Assembly: GCF_011745365.1 (NCBI RefSeq)
Contig: NW_024468917.1
Location: 2,046,001-2,110,000, forward strand
Direction of reading: 5' to 3'
DNA: 64,000 bases
From: Cryphonectria parasitica EP155
Lineage: Eukaryota > Ascomycota > Sordariomycetes > Diaporthales > Cryphonectriaceae
Under the pieces are notes generated by a model. It worked only from the letters and a program-made list of their open reading frames with translations, was not told where the DNA came from and did not search any database. Made by a program: the position numbers and the translations under genes. Of this stretch, positions 10,047-21,283 are shown piece by piece. Positions within the stretch are counted from its first letter, which is position 1. Each line of letters starts with the position of its first letter.

Positions 10047-13000
10047 GGCTGATACAGCTAGCTGGGCTGGAAATAGACGCCACACATTGGGTAATTTTCC
10101 TGGCAATACCTAGATGGACAGACCAGGAACGATGACGGGAGACAGTGCCGAGATATTCTAGAAATTGTGTTTCTATCAGCATTTGAGTCTCCAGGGTGAT
10201 ACCAGGTGCCCGCCCGTTTTCATGATGTGCCTAGAAAGGGCGCCTCGACTATACAGCATGTACATACATCCAATGTCTATCCACAACGTTGAGTCAGACG
10301 TGACTCGTCGACTCGCAAGTGTGACTCGAAATGGTTAATTCGATGGGTTGGGATACGACCTGTAGAAGTATGTGTGTGCGCGCGCGTGTGTGTGTGAACA
10401 GGATCGGGGAGACCTGCATAAATGCATGTAATTGATTGAGTCGGGCTCGCTTCGAGGCTGTGCGAGGTCGCTTAAGCCCAACAGCGGGGTATTTCGATCA
10501 CCGACCACGAGAGATGACACAGAGAAAGGGATCGATCCGAGGCCGAGGACGAGGACGAGGACGAGGGCCAAGGTGATCAAATTGCTAACACGAATATTCC
10601 CTCTCCTTCGTCTTCGTCGCCTTTTCGTCAGGCTGAGGATGTCGTAGGCAACCGACAGGTCAGGTCCTAAGCGAGGTGTGGCTCAGAGGGGGAAAGAAGC
10701 TCGCTCTCTCTCTCTCTCTTCCCTTTTTCTTTTCCAACAATTCATCAAGGGGGGAGTCTCAATGACTTGACGACGAAAGTAAGAGAACGCATAAGTCCAA
10801 CAATTCAAGTGGGAAAATATCCGGTAAAATGTCCGTGGAGGGCAAGCTGTGTTGGGGTCAGGTAGGGGAGGGAAAGAAATATGCTGTTCGGTTTTGATGG
10901 ATCATGTCTGGGCTTGTGACAGTTGACATTTGAATGGGATTTCATGCCCGTTTAGGTGCGTTGGTGGGGTGGCTTTACAGGGGTACAGGGTCCTTTCTTA
11001 GCTTCAACGTCTCTGTGCTCTAGCAGCCACAGCCTAAGGGAAGGGGCCCGCTGGGGGGGTTGACTGCGGTAATCCTTCCGTGGTGGATCGTTTACCTTGC
11101 GTGGCCCCCTGTCAGGTCGTCACCTGCCGCTGCTCAGTAGAATATCCCACCCGCCCGGCTACTACGAGTACCAGGTAAAGCTGTGGGCACGCCCTGGATG
11201 GGATGCCGATGGAGACCCTTCTCGGGTGCCCGCACGTCAAGCCAGGATGCAGTGGATTGCTCGTTCTCGTATCGAGACTCAGACATTTTGAAGGGCAGGC
11301 AGCCCAAAACTGAGACATGCCAGAAGCACGAATGAGCACAGATCGGGTTCATCGCTGTGATGACGAAAATACTATGTATTTTGTTTCTGGCTCCAGACCT
11401 GATCTTTCTTTTCTTCCTCGAGACACCATGAGGCGCAATCACCAGAAGAGACGTGCTACTAGGCACTGACATATCGACTCTGGACAGCTACGACGCTGAG
11501 CATTCACCGCTACGAAGAAGGCAGAGCTGTATCACAGTATTCTCATGGTCTGCCAACAAAGTACCATGCATTCCTGGTATACATTTCACAACCGCGCTGA
11601 TGCCCCCTCGTATGATCATTCTTGAAACCCCTTTAGGATTTCCCTCTCGCCTTTACTATTGAGATCCCAGGGCCACGTGTATCACCCACGCCACCCTCCT
11701 GCTCTAGGACCCTCTTCCCCCACTTGAGACACTTACTTTTCGGAGGGAGAAGGAGGCAAGAGAGATGCACGTCCAGCCCTGCACGCACATGGCATCTGTT
11801 GGGCTATGGCGGCGCTAAGAAGCGTTCACTGATTCGAAGATTTACGCATCAGGGTTGCAATGGCTGCCGTCTCTCGTCCAAATTAGGTGTTTGGGGAAAG
11901 AAAAGGAAAACAGGGACATGTTTCCCTGTGTTGGAGGGGTGCCAGGGTGGAAATTGCTGGCTCGCCTGGCGGCACATTGCGGCATGACCTCTTTTTTCAA
12001 AAGTGTTGTTTAGCAGCAGCACCGGCAGTCGCTGACCAGTGTCCAGGGCGCTGCCCTCAATTCTCAGCCCAACTAGACGGGCTGTCGCAAGCTATATTTC
12101 GAGCGGGGGGTGCATACAAAATCTTGGGGGCCGAAAAGGCGAGACCCGTCGTCAACCCTTCAAAGGCCGGCTGTTATGCGATTACAATTACTATGGTACT
12201 GCTGAGAGGTCATAGCGACCTTGTGCTGCTTGCCCTTTGTTTTTTGTTTTTTTTCGAATGGAAGGGAGGGTAACGTTGGGCCCAAAATGAGCGTGTCAGA
12301 TTTCGCATCATACTGTACCTGGTGCTGGCCGTGCATGCAAGAGTTGGTGTGCCGGACCGCCCCATCCGCCCTTCAGCTGCGAATCGTCGCACTAGCTGCG
12401 AGACATATGCCGAATGCGTCAAAAGACGGCGAACTCAAATATTAACGAGAGTTGCTCAAGTGTGCTGGACCTTTTGCCGAGAACTCGCCATGAGCAGTGA
12501 GGTCGAGCCAACTCACATGCTCTCTGACCAAGATTTTCAAAGTCATGTAACTGCTTCTGGAGTGTCGGTCTGGGCCTTAAGAACGATCCCCGGCTGTCCC
12601 GGACAACATGTTATCTCAGCACCCTGTCAAAAGTTTAAAGTTATATATACCCAAAGGCGATCACTCAACATTCAGATCGGAGGCAACGGAAGGCTCAAGC
12701 CAGGGGGGGAGGGGGAGGATTCGGTTGTCGCCAAGGTGAAGACATATCCCATGCCTGTATATAATAATGCAGGATTCTTATAATACCGGAAAGGGCTCGG
12801 ACTGTTGGGGCTTCTCTTGTGTAATCACCCCACCAGCTTGACCGAGTCGCAAGGAAACACTCCTTTGAATTGATTCCTCGAAACTGCCATTTGTTCACAT
12901 GACAAAACAAGAGTGCGCTCGGTTTCTTTAAGGCCATCTAGGCACAATGCAGGTATTCTTCACTTCTCACTGCCGCAATCGAGTGTCGTTATTTATACAG

Positions 13001-13216
13001 TATACCCCATACGGCTCACCCCATTTCCTTCATGATGACTCTGCGCCCATCGAGCAATCGATGCAAACATGTCCAAATTACTCAATATTAACTACATGCT
13101 TCCCAGGAGTGCGTAGGCAATAATGGTCATGAGATAGTTGATAGATAGTTCATGAATTATACAAAACTGAAAGATCAAAAAAAGAGTAAAATCTTGCAGA
13201 CCACATTCCCACCCTC
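10047..13216. other. Long intergenic region
   Basis: About 3.2 kb without a supported gene. The part next to 10046 should hold the promoter of the AlkB fusion. GT/CG alternation occurs at 10370-10395, a CT run at 10700-10730, and a GAGGAC repeat at 10540-10565. At 12724-12747 one short stretch encodes VAKVKTYP, a peptide also encoded at 39514-39537 (see findings). From about 12950 to 13190 the DNA becomes AT-rich. Confidence 0.5.
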
Positions 13217-13532
13217 ATGTCCCTCCTCAGCCCCGCCAAGACGTTCTTCACAAGCTCCAAGATGAAGATCGCGATCACCGGGGCCCGCGGCACCGTCGGC
13301 CGCGAGGTGGTCAAGATCTTGTGCCAAGGAGGGCCACCACACAGTGCAGATCAACCGCAGCGACCAGCCGCACGACGGAACGCCCGACTCGGAGATGCGG
13401 ACCGCGGACGCCGCCACCGACTACGACGCCACGGTGCAAGCCCTACGGGACTGCGACGCCCTCATCCACCTCGCCGCCGTGCCGAACCCGCTGGGCAGAC
13501 CCGACTGGCAGACGCATCATGAGAAGGAGTAG
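13217..13532 (+). pseudogene. Truncated, frameshifted NAD-dependent epimerase/dehydratase fragment
   Basis: The frame from 13217 (best start of the core at ATG 13262) encodes MKIAITGARGTVGREVVKI, the glycine-rich Rossmann start of extended short-chain dehydrogenases. After that the matching frame is displaced by one base (near 13319-13320) and continues CAKEGHHTVQINRSDQP and ALRDCDALIHLAAVPNPLGR, both typical of the same family. The frame then stops at 13530 after about 90 family-like residues, where intact members run on for some 200 more, with the catalytic Ser and YxxxK in the lost part. A single extra base plus loss of the C-terminal two thirds mark it as a dead fragment. The flanks are AT-rich and non-coding. 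Confidence 0.75.
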
Positions 13533-15173
13533 AAGCCACTGGAGGCACTGCTATGCGAGCACTAAAAGGATGGCCATCTCCAGTGCGAACTGGAAAGGAT
13601 GTGGAGTCTATAGACAAATAGACAGGATTCGCACAGTTACTGTTTCGTTTAGAAGGCAGAGAAGTTCAACAAATAGAGAAAATTAATGTGTTAAATCAGA
13701 GCCAAGCTAATATCAGTGCCATCATACACTATGATCCCTCAAATGTCTTTGACAAGTCGAGGGAATTATGCACAACTCTTGTCCTTTTTCTTTAACAAAC
13801 CGGTTCATTACCTACCGACCTCCGAGCAAAGCGATGCGCCTCACTCATCTTCTTAGTCTCGGTACACAGAAATTGGGCTTCGTTTTTCCGGCCTCAGACG
13901 TACTCTGCCACGGGGAATTTCGTGCCCATGCTCTCATATAACATCAGCATGGCGAGTTGATTCAAAAACCTTGCGAACCGCTCATTGAATCGACGCCTCC
14001 AAACGCTTGATGATCAGCTCGTTTATGCAAGCCTACCTCCTCTACCAGGCAGCTGGCTAAGGAAACTGAAGGACTGTTATTGATACTGCAAGCATTGACT
14101 TTTTTGCATGAAGGCCTCATGAACCAAATGAGGACTGCGTCAATATAATTAGGCCGAGGAGCGTCAACAGTTCGCAATGAGGCCATAGACGTGGTTCAAC
14201 TATGAGAAAGAAAGGGAAGCGGAGATGTGCTTTTTGGTCGAGTCATAGTACCTAGCTACTGAGGATGAAGACTTATAAACGATTGTGATCGCCAATATCC
14301 CATTACTGGGTGTCAATGTCCCGCCACACGACTGCAGGATCTGCCATGCGCACCAAGGCATCTCTGTGAAGGATCGTTACAGAAAGTATTGTATTATATA
14401 TCTCTAAGTGGCCTTGCAATTGTCTTTCTCTTCTTTCATCAGAGAATCAGTTTCTCATAGGAACACAACTGGTCGTGCAGCATTGCCACCATGCCCGAAT
14501 TTTCCTCTCTTCAGGTTTTTGGCCCACAGACGGTGAATGAGTTCCGAACGCCCTGGTATATCGCTAGCCGCGACCTCACGCCTCCTCTCAGTTCCTAAAG
14601 CCGTAATGAAGGTTATCAAGAGTCTGCTCGGCGGAAGCTTCAATGTCGGCGTGCCAGTTGGTTGGCTTTAGGACACAAGGCTGCTGGCCAAGGAACACAG
14701 CCTTCCTTAGTGTTGCTGAGAGACTGCCCAGGTGCCCTGATCTTGGGTGTTGCATGTGCCTGATGTGCTATCGATCTCGATCAACAGCAGGATTTTGGAC
14801 AACAATTTGGCAATGTTGCTTTTGGCTGATAGCTGGATAGGAAGACGCGAGTTTGCTTCCTGACGGTTCTGAAACGGCTTCGTCATTTTTTTCCCTTTCT
14901 TTCAAGAGATCGCCTCGAATGACCTCTACGCACTTGATCAATAGCAGCCAAGAATGGTCTTGGAAGATATTGTAGCAAGTCTGCCACTCGTTGATCCCCA
15001 GTGCTTATTGTTGGTCACATAATGGCAACCCGGGGATGCACTGCAGTCCCGTACAGGCAACACGGCCAGCAGCAGGTGACGAGGTTCTCATGTTGACGAA
15101 GCTCTCGCACGCTCCACCACAGAGATATGGTGCCGGGCTGATACGAATAGCTGCCTGGACAGTTTGACCGGAC
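13533..15173. other. Intergenic region
   Basis: About 1.6 kb with no supported gene. It is AT-rich near the epimerase fragment and mixed afterwards. The last part should contain the 3' region of the minus-strand gene ending at 15174. I looked for the missing C-terminal part of the epimerase here and did not see it. Confidence 0.45.
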
Positions 15174-16514
15174 TTACCAGCTCGAATCGAACCGACTTGA
15201 TCGTTGCTGAGGGCCGCGATACAGCCGTTTCCATGCTTGCACCCGCCTCTGTCGTTCTCGCTCCAGGACGTCCATCTCTTCGAAGTCGACATCACCAATC
15301 TTGCCCTGGGTGGCATTATCAGCCTCAACCCCTTCCGGGCCCATGATTTGTGCAAGGCGAGATGGGAGCCCGCTTTTGCTGGCCAGAGGAGCATCCTTGA
15401 CCCCTCTCCACTTAGCCCACTTCCTTTTGCCTTCGGCGTGGCTCATCGCACCCATATAGATGGCATTGCCGGTGTTCTTCCTGTCCCTCGGATAGAGCGT
15501 TTTGTTCCAGCATGGGTCATGACCCATCGTAATCGACACTCTGCCCTGGAAATGCTGCCTCAGTACTTGAAGGAGAACCCTGGCCTGCCTCTGGTTGTCA
15601 AAGAAGCGCCATTCCATGAAGTGCTGGCCACTGGGAAGTTTGGAGCACTTGACAGGCTCTGACTTGAGACCTAAAGGACCCAGAGCCTGCACGACCCTAT
15701 CATTGCCCAGCAGCAGCTCACGTAGACGTTCTTCAGTGAAGCCCTCCTCATCCGGGTTTCCACGTAGGTAGAGCACGCGTGAGGAGTTCTCGCTGAAGTC
15801 GTTCCCAGAAAAGGCACGGTCGTAGTATATAGCGACATGCGGGGGCTGGCCACGGATCAGGAACGAACCCTGCTTGGCGAGGCGCACCAGATCCTGCGGT
15901 GCGGCGGCATGGTCGAATAATACGATGGCGGCTTTCAAGTCCTTGCCGTTCTTGCTGTGGATTTTGTCTGGGATGGCCACGGATAGTACACGGCCTACAG
16001 GTGCAGTTTTCGCAATTCCTCGCACGATATCGAGGTGTGTCACCGTCGGATCGAGCCCAAAGATACGGGCGAAACGGTAGAACGACGGTAGCTGGGAGGT
16101 TTCATCCTGTGTCTGGGCCACCACCCGCTGAGAGGATCGATTGCGGTTTGGACTCCGTGTTGGTATTGCGAATGAAGCTCCGGTTCTGCGGATTCTGACA
16201 CCGATGTTCGACCCGTCCTTTTCTGATACTACAAGATCTTCCTGTGAATTTGGAGCGGCGGCAACCTCAGATCTAGGCTGCGAATTCTCTAGCCTAGGCT
16301 CTGCGGTCTGATCATCGAGGTCCAAGTCGGGCTTCTTCACGGCTTCTGAGTCTGTCGCCGAGGCAGCAATGGCGACGACCTCATCAGGAACGCCAGAAGG
16401 CGTCGATGACGTTGAGTATCTTGATCGGCCTGACAAAATTCGTGACCTGAGTACTACACAGGAGCGGAATGCTTGCAAGCCTGACTTCTGGCTATTGACC
16501 TGAAGGAGAGACAT
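15174..16514 (-). CDS. Hypothetical, probably mitochondrial protein with RRM-like segments (446 aa)
   Basis: Intronless frame with its first ATG at 16514. The first 40 residues are rich in Ser and Arg without acids (SCVVLRSRILSGRSRYSTSS), like a mitochondrial presequence. A disordered stretch follows up to about residue 140. Residues 150-350 alternate strands and helices in a way that suggests two nucleic-acid-binding alpha-beta plaits (FYRFARIFGLDPTVTHLDIV, then SRVLYLRGNPDEEGFTEERL and GQHFMEWRFFDNQRQARVLL), though no canonical RNP motif is evident. The C-terminus is basic (KRKWAKWRGVK and RERQRRVQAWKRLYRG). A role in organellar RNA or translation is possible but is inference. I do not recognise a named family. 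Confidence 0.8.
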   Translation of the reverse strand: MSLLQVNSQKSGLQAFRSCVVLRSRILSGRSRYSTSSTPSGVPDEVVAIAASATDSEAVKKPDLDLDDQTAEPRLENSQPRSEVAAAPNSQEDLVVSEKDGSNIGVRIRRTGASFAIPTRSPNRNRSSQRVVAQTQDETSQLPSFYRFARIFGLDPTVTHLDIVRGIAKTAPVGRVLSVAIPDKIHSKNGKDLKAAIVLFDHAAAPQDLVRLAKQGSFLIRGQPPHVAIYYDRAFSGNDFSENSSRVLYLRGNPDEEGFTEERLRELLLGNDRVVQALGPLGLKSEPVKCSKLPSGQHFMEWRFFDNQRQARVLLQVLRQHFQGRVSITMGHDPCWNKTLYPRDRKNTGNAIYMGAMSHAEGKRKWAKWRGVKDAPLASKSGLPSRLAQIMGPEGVEADNATQGKIGDVDFEEMDVLERERQRRVQAWKRLYRGPQQRSSRFDSSW

Positions 16515-16835
16515 TGACGGCGGCAATCCGCTTGGACCTGCGATGCCTCGAGATATGTCTTCACGTTTGCTCGTTCGTTTATGATGAGTGAAGTTAGTTG
16601 CTGCCTTTAGGCCCTTTACTACTCCAGGTTTTAGAAGATGCAGAAAGACCCCAGTCTACCCCTAACCCTGAGAAGTATTGTCCGCAGACCCTCCCAAAGT
16701 TCTACTCATCAGTTCTTCCATCTGCGATTTTAAAACATCCAAGTCTATTTATACTCAGGAAATATATCTTGATCTATGCTGTCTTTCCTTCAGGCTCTAA
16801 TCTATTTCATGCAGTGTAAACATTAAACTTTCTCT
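16515..16835. other. Short intergenic region, tandem minus-strand genes
   Basis: About 320 AT-rich bases between the start of the 15174-16514 gene and the end of the kinase gene. It should contain the promoter of the former and the terminator of the latter. No coding signal is seen. Confidence 0.5.
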
Positions 16836-18236
16836 CTAATTGCGAAGACCTTTGCTCAGGTAATTCTGAGCTGCGTCAGTAGCTAATTTCAATCCCGCGA
16901 TGACCTCCGTGAAGACAGGACGTGCAACAACTTGCGCCACGCAGCAACGCCGGTGAAGGTCTTGAAGCAATGCCAAAACCTGCACGTCCTCTTCTGCACG
17001 CACCAGGCTCAGGATTTCCTCAATGAGGTGCGCAAAGGCGAGGATCTCCAATTTTTCCAGCAGCGGCGAGACACACCGATCGTATATTGTTGCGGCACCG
17101 AAATCGCCTAGTAACGAATGACCCTCCGTATCCGTGAGGATGTTATGTGCGTACAGATCCCCGTGTGCGATGCCTTTCGAGTGAAGATGCGCCGCAGCTG
17201 ATGCAATGCCAGTCAGGATGTTAAGGGCCTTGTCGAGCGCCAGTATCGCATCTGCTGGGTATGTGTCTCTTGTGCAGGTCTTCAACGACGGCGGTTGTCC
17301 CAGGGTGAGGTAGTGAGGAGGGATGAGTTGCATAACAAGGCCTCCTTTAAAGGAACCGCTGGCCTCGTCTGGATGGCCCTGGATCTGGCCAAGGACATCA
17401 ATGATGCCCTCGTGCTGGCCTGCTGCTATGCAAGCTCGCATCTCATCTAGTGGGGTGCCGTCGCTCGTTAATGCACCTCTGAAGAGCTTGATTGCGACTT
17501 CAAGCCTAGTTTCCGGGTCAATCCGCCAGAGGCCTTTCGATATGATGCCGGACGCCCCCTGTCCAAGCGTTTCATGAACCTCGAGGTCGGACCAAGCCAC
17601 GTGCGCAAGCCTGGTATGTGTATGACCATTCGTGTGCACTGGGACTCTATCCGTCTCCTCGGTCGGCGTAGAGCAAGGATTACCAGCAAAGCTGAGGAAT
17701 GCCAACTCAGGCATGTCGAAAAGCCACTCTGGAAGTGCTTTTAGCCTGTTCGAGCTGAGACGCAGAAGACCCAGCTTCTTGCATTCCCGCATTTCCTCGG
17801 GTAACGACTCAAGCTGATTGCCTGCCAGCATGCACTTCTGCAGTCTTCCACAATTCCCAATGCTTCTTGGCAAGCTCTCCAAGTTGTTATCCGTCAGAAT
17901 CAGCCATCGCAGACAGGGCGGAAGCGCATCCTCAGGGACAAAAGTCATGCCGTTCCCTCGAAAGGCGACCATCTCCAGCTGGGGGCAGGAAGCCAGCTCA
18001 TTCGGGAAAGTCTTGAATTGACATTGTGAAAAGAAGACGATTTTGAGATTCGGTAGGCTCGGTCCAAAATTTGATGGAAGGGAGGAGAGACCTGTCCCTG
18101 AGAGGTCGAGCTGTTCGAGCGTCTGGCCGAGATCCAAGATTTCCTTGGGGAATGTTTCCAGAGCACAAGTCAGTTTGAGCGTTCTCAGAGCCTCGTCTTG
18201 GTAGCCTCCTCTCTGGAGGATCTCGAGGTCGTGCAT
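16836..18236 (-). CDS. Leucine-rich-repeat protein kinase (466 aa)
   Basis: Intronless; first ATG at 18236. Residues 20-190 hold about seven leucine-rich repeats of the LxxLxLSxNxLxxLP type (LEQLDLSGTGLSSLP, LRWLILTDNNLESLP, LGLLRLSSNRLKALP). Residues 215-466 are a protein kinase domain: glycine loop LGQGASG, VAIK lysine 250, catalytic loop HGDLYAHN with Asp360 and Asn365 (HGD in place of HRD), and GDFGAA with Asp378. The activation segment is short and the substrate-binding lobe is compact. There is no signal peptide or membrane span, so it is likely cytosolic, unlike plant receptor kinases. LRR-then-kinase order in a soluble protein is known from filamentous fungi and some bacteria. The substrate is unknown. 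Confidence 0.9.
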   Translation of the reverse strand: MHDLEILQRGGYQDEALRTLKLTCALETFPKEILDLGQTLEQLDLSGTGLSSLPSNFGPSLPNLKIVFFSQCQFKTFPNELASCPQLEMVAFRGNGMTFVPEDALPPCLRWLILTDNNLESLPRSIGNCGRLQKCMLAGNQLESLPEEMRECKKLGLLRLSSNRLKALPEWLFDMPELAFLSFAGNPCSTPTEETDRVPVHTNGHTHTRLAHVAWSDLEVHETLGQGASGIISKGLWRIDPETRLEVAIKLFRGALTSDGTPLDEMRACIAAGQHEGIIDVLGQIQGHPDEASGSFKGGLVMQLIPPHYLTLGQPPSLKTCTRDTYPADAILALDKALNILTGIASAAAHLHSKGIAHGDLYAHNILTDTEGHSLLGDFGAATIYDRCVSPLLEKLEILAFAHLIEEILSLVRAEEDVQVLALLQDLHRRCCVAQVVARPVFTEVIAGLKLATDAAQNYLSKGLRN

Positions 18237-19082
18237 GTTAGCGAGCTGGCGTTTGGGCTCTTGTAAAGCAAGGAGAAGACAGACTGTAGGATGAAAGAAA
18301 ATAACCACACTAAAGACGCCTTCCCCTGGTGTGCCTTCTGTTAGATCAATCTCACGATATGTGAACCCCTTGGGCCGGCGCGTTGCGCCGAGCCAGCCAT
18401 CCTGGCACGTGTGGATCCGAGGACGTTCTCAGGGGTAACACTGTCGTCGTCCTACGATAAGCATGATAAGCATTGTGCTATGTTACAGTAGTCCAGGTTA
18501 GCCTTGAGGGAGAACTGTCAAACTGAGAGAAGACACAGAAGGAGTTTCTTCGTCTTGAAGCGAAATGCAGGAAGGGCAGGCAAGGAGAGAAGACAGCCGA
18601 ATGTTGTAGGATGACTGAAGCCCTGAAGCGACAGGTCTTGAAAGGTGTGAACGGCAAATTGACCTCTTGGACTTGTATTGATTCATAAGCCTTCTCTAGC
18701 GTTGGTGAAGATGCTGAAATGCCTCTTTGAGAGTCATTGACTTGAGGAACTGCTTTGGAATTTCTGGTTTATCATGAAAGAATTGGAGTGAAGCCCCCCC
18801 CCCCCCACAAACAGCGAAGTGTGAGGCTCAATTTGTGGAACGATGCTAAAGCCTTGAACTGAGCAGGGGTCTGGAGAACTGGAACCCCACTTTTTATGCT
18901 GGGTGGAGCTCGGGCTACTCCGCCTACCATGGAATACCTGCACGCCGTGCTTTCAACAACATCGTTCTAAAGCAACTCAACTTCGTCACATTTACGCCCA
19001 GCTTAACATCTTTCCATGCAACATTCGCACCAAACCCTCGAGATACCCAAACTCGCCCAAACTCCTATCACATATTGTCAGG
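18237..19082. other. Divergent intergenic region, kinase and TAF8
   Basis: About 850 bases between two outward-pointing genes, so it should contain both promoters. It holds a run of 13 C at 18794-18806. The 60 bases before the TAF8 start are C/A-rich like a fungal leader. Confidence 0.5.
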
Positions 19083-20198
19083 ATGAGCGAGGAAGCGCCG
19101 CGTAAGCGCACTTCGTCTTCCACCGATGAGGATCCTCCCGCCAAACGTCAGCGCACCGAGTCGGCGAGCACCGCGAAGTTCGTTGACGCCCCCAGTCCAC
19201 CTGTCGCAGCACTTTTGGATGGTGGCGCGATCAGCATAGAGGAGCCACCAAATGAGTACCATGTGAACAGGACGGCATTACAACGCTCGATTGCGCTTGC
19301 GCTGGAGCACGTTGGTTTCGACACCGCTACCGAGGAGGCCTTAGAGAGTTTTACGCTGATGACGGAAACATGTCAGTCCGCCAGTTGTGCACTGGCGCAA
19401 ATCAATGTGTGCCTTTGGTTTTAGTGTTTCTGACAGCGGACAATCACAGACCTTGCATCTCTGTGCGAAGATATCATGTCGAGGGCCAATCACGCACGCA
19501 GAAATATGACGATACCAACAGACTTCGAGCTCTCCCTCAAGTACTTCAACGTCGACCTGACCAATCTGAAACGACATCGCCGCAATGCCATTCCACGGGA
19601 GAAGATACGCGCACCTGAGCAAGAGATAAATCCCAAGGAAATGAACACCTTCAGGGATCTGCCGACCCTTGACCAAGAGCTCAGCGGCAAGCCCGACAAG
19701 GACACAAAACTATACATACCCAAATATTTCCCTGACTTCCCCAGCACGCATACCTACAAATACACTCCAACCGATATCGAGTCTGTCACAGTGCGCACAC
19801 CCATCCACGAGGCAAACAGTGAGGCGAGGGGCAATGCTCCCCCGGCACCCGACTGGCGCGGCGACCCCAAGAAGATCCGCGAGGCGGCTGCTGTACAGGC
19901 AAAGCAAGCTGAAGAAGCACTGCGGAAACTCGTGCGTGCTAGCAAGATGGCAAGTCTCAAGGACCTACGTAGCACTGCCGAGAAGAACCCAGTGGCGAAG
20001 GTGAAGTACGACCTGTGGGAGGACATGATGAAGGAGATGATCGAGGAGCGCGGCTCAGCAAATCGCAAAAACGATGCAGCCAGGGAGGATGTCGCGGATC
20101 ACAGCATGATCGCAAACTCCCAGAAAAAATACTTCCGACGAGAGATACCTCGCTCCCAAAAGAAGAAGTTGGGTGTAACTCTTGGGGGCCAGGGCTGA
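19083..20198 (+). CDS. TAF8: TFIID subunit 8 (TAF8) homologue (2 exons, 345 aa)
   Basis: Exons 19083-19371 and 19450-20198; the intron is GTCAGT...CACAG, and the join gives an uninterrupted frame. The N-terminus is basic and disordered with a likely nuclear signal (PPAKRQRTES). Residues 58-115 form the bromo-associated histone fold (RTALQRSIALALEHVGFD, then SFTLMTETYLASLCEDIMS). The region with YFPDFPSTHTYKYTPT is the TAF8 C-terminal signature, in which a FPxxHTY core is usual. A lysine/arginine-rich tail ends the protein. In TFIID, TAF8 pairs its histone fold with TAF10 and bridges to the TAF2 lobe. Start 19083 is chosen because it opens the conserved disordered head. Confidence 0.93.
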
Positions 20199-21283
20199 GG
20201 GAATGCGCTCAAGTTCTCGACTATCTCAATGCGGTGCAATGCCGCCGGACCCAATACAGCGACCACTGTTGCACTTGGCTTACAGTCAAGAGGGGGATTC
20301 ACGCGATTCTAGGTGGTCATCTGGCGGACGTGAGGTGAGAGGCTTCATTCCCACAAAGACGGGCTTTCTCATCATTGTCGAATGCAGGTTTCACTTGTAG
20401 GTGCTCCATCTGTCGGGTTGTTCGAGCGAGCAACGCGGCAAATGGTCTCAAGTGGTGTCCTAAAAGTTCTTACCGAGCGCGGCAACTCTGCCATCCCGAT
20501 AGCGAACTGCTTCTTCTGTCATGCCTTTTCAAGGAATTGAGTAATGGTGCAATTAGCGCATCAGGAGCATGAAATACATTAGCAGCACTCGGAGCATATG
20601 TTCCTTGGAGGCCGGCTAAGGGCGCAGGGCAGTGTGTTTGGGGCAGTTCCCATAGTGACAGTGCCTGGCAACAAGGCGGCAGAGACACTTTAGCGAAGCA
20701 TCATATTTATGACAATAGTACCACATACACAAAGTTAGCATCCGATTCTCACGCCTCGAAGTGTCGAAGGCCCCCTCGGCATGAATGACCGAGCCGTTTG
20801 GCGATCATCTTGCTTTTAAGATATGTTACTTCTAGGTGCGTAGAACCCATTTGAGTCTAAAGGTACGCAGCTGAGTCTTTTTGTGTCTCTTCATTCTATG
20901 GCTGTAATCGTCTGCCACTTCCTGGTTTCTCACGTCCAGATTTCCTTATTCATAAGGACAGAAATGAGCCATCTGCACCAAACGGAGGCTTGTCGTTGAG
21001 GAGCAGCTGGCCAGCAACTGGGATGCTGACTAAAGCGGGTCCTTGCCAGCTGCCCATACTAAATTTCAGGTCCCACCCCCTACATTGTGATTGGGCTAAC
21101 GCCAATTTTCTCCTCGCACACTTCAGCTCCAGATTTTGGTTTGGCGGCCGGTCTCGTATCGTTGCGACCTTGGAAATCTTCAGGCCAATTGAAGCTCGAC
21201 CATACCCAGCCCTTTCCCCTTCCCATCCTCCAAGACCTGCTCTTTGTTGATCCGTTTTCCTATCGTCGACGAAGAACTTCAGT
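20199..21283. other. Intergenic, TAF8 to cpc-2
   Basis: About 1.1 kb with no supported gene. The last 150 bases before 21284 are C-rich and pyrimidine-rich (CCCAGCCCTTTCCCCTTCC), which fits the leader of a highly expressed ribosome-associated gene. Confidence 0.5.

Noticed and set aside
12322..12783. Plus-strand frame of 153 codons containing VAKVKTYP
   Set aside because: Only the short octapeptide is noteworthy. The rest looks random, so no gene is called.
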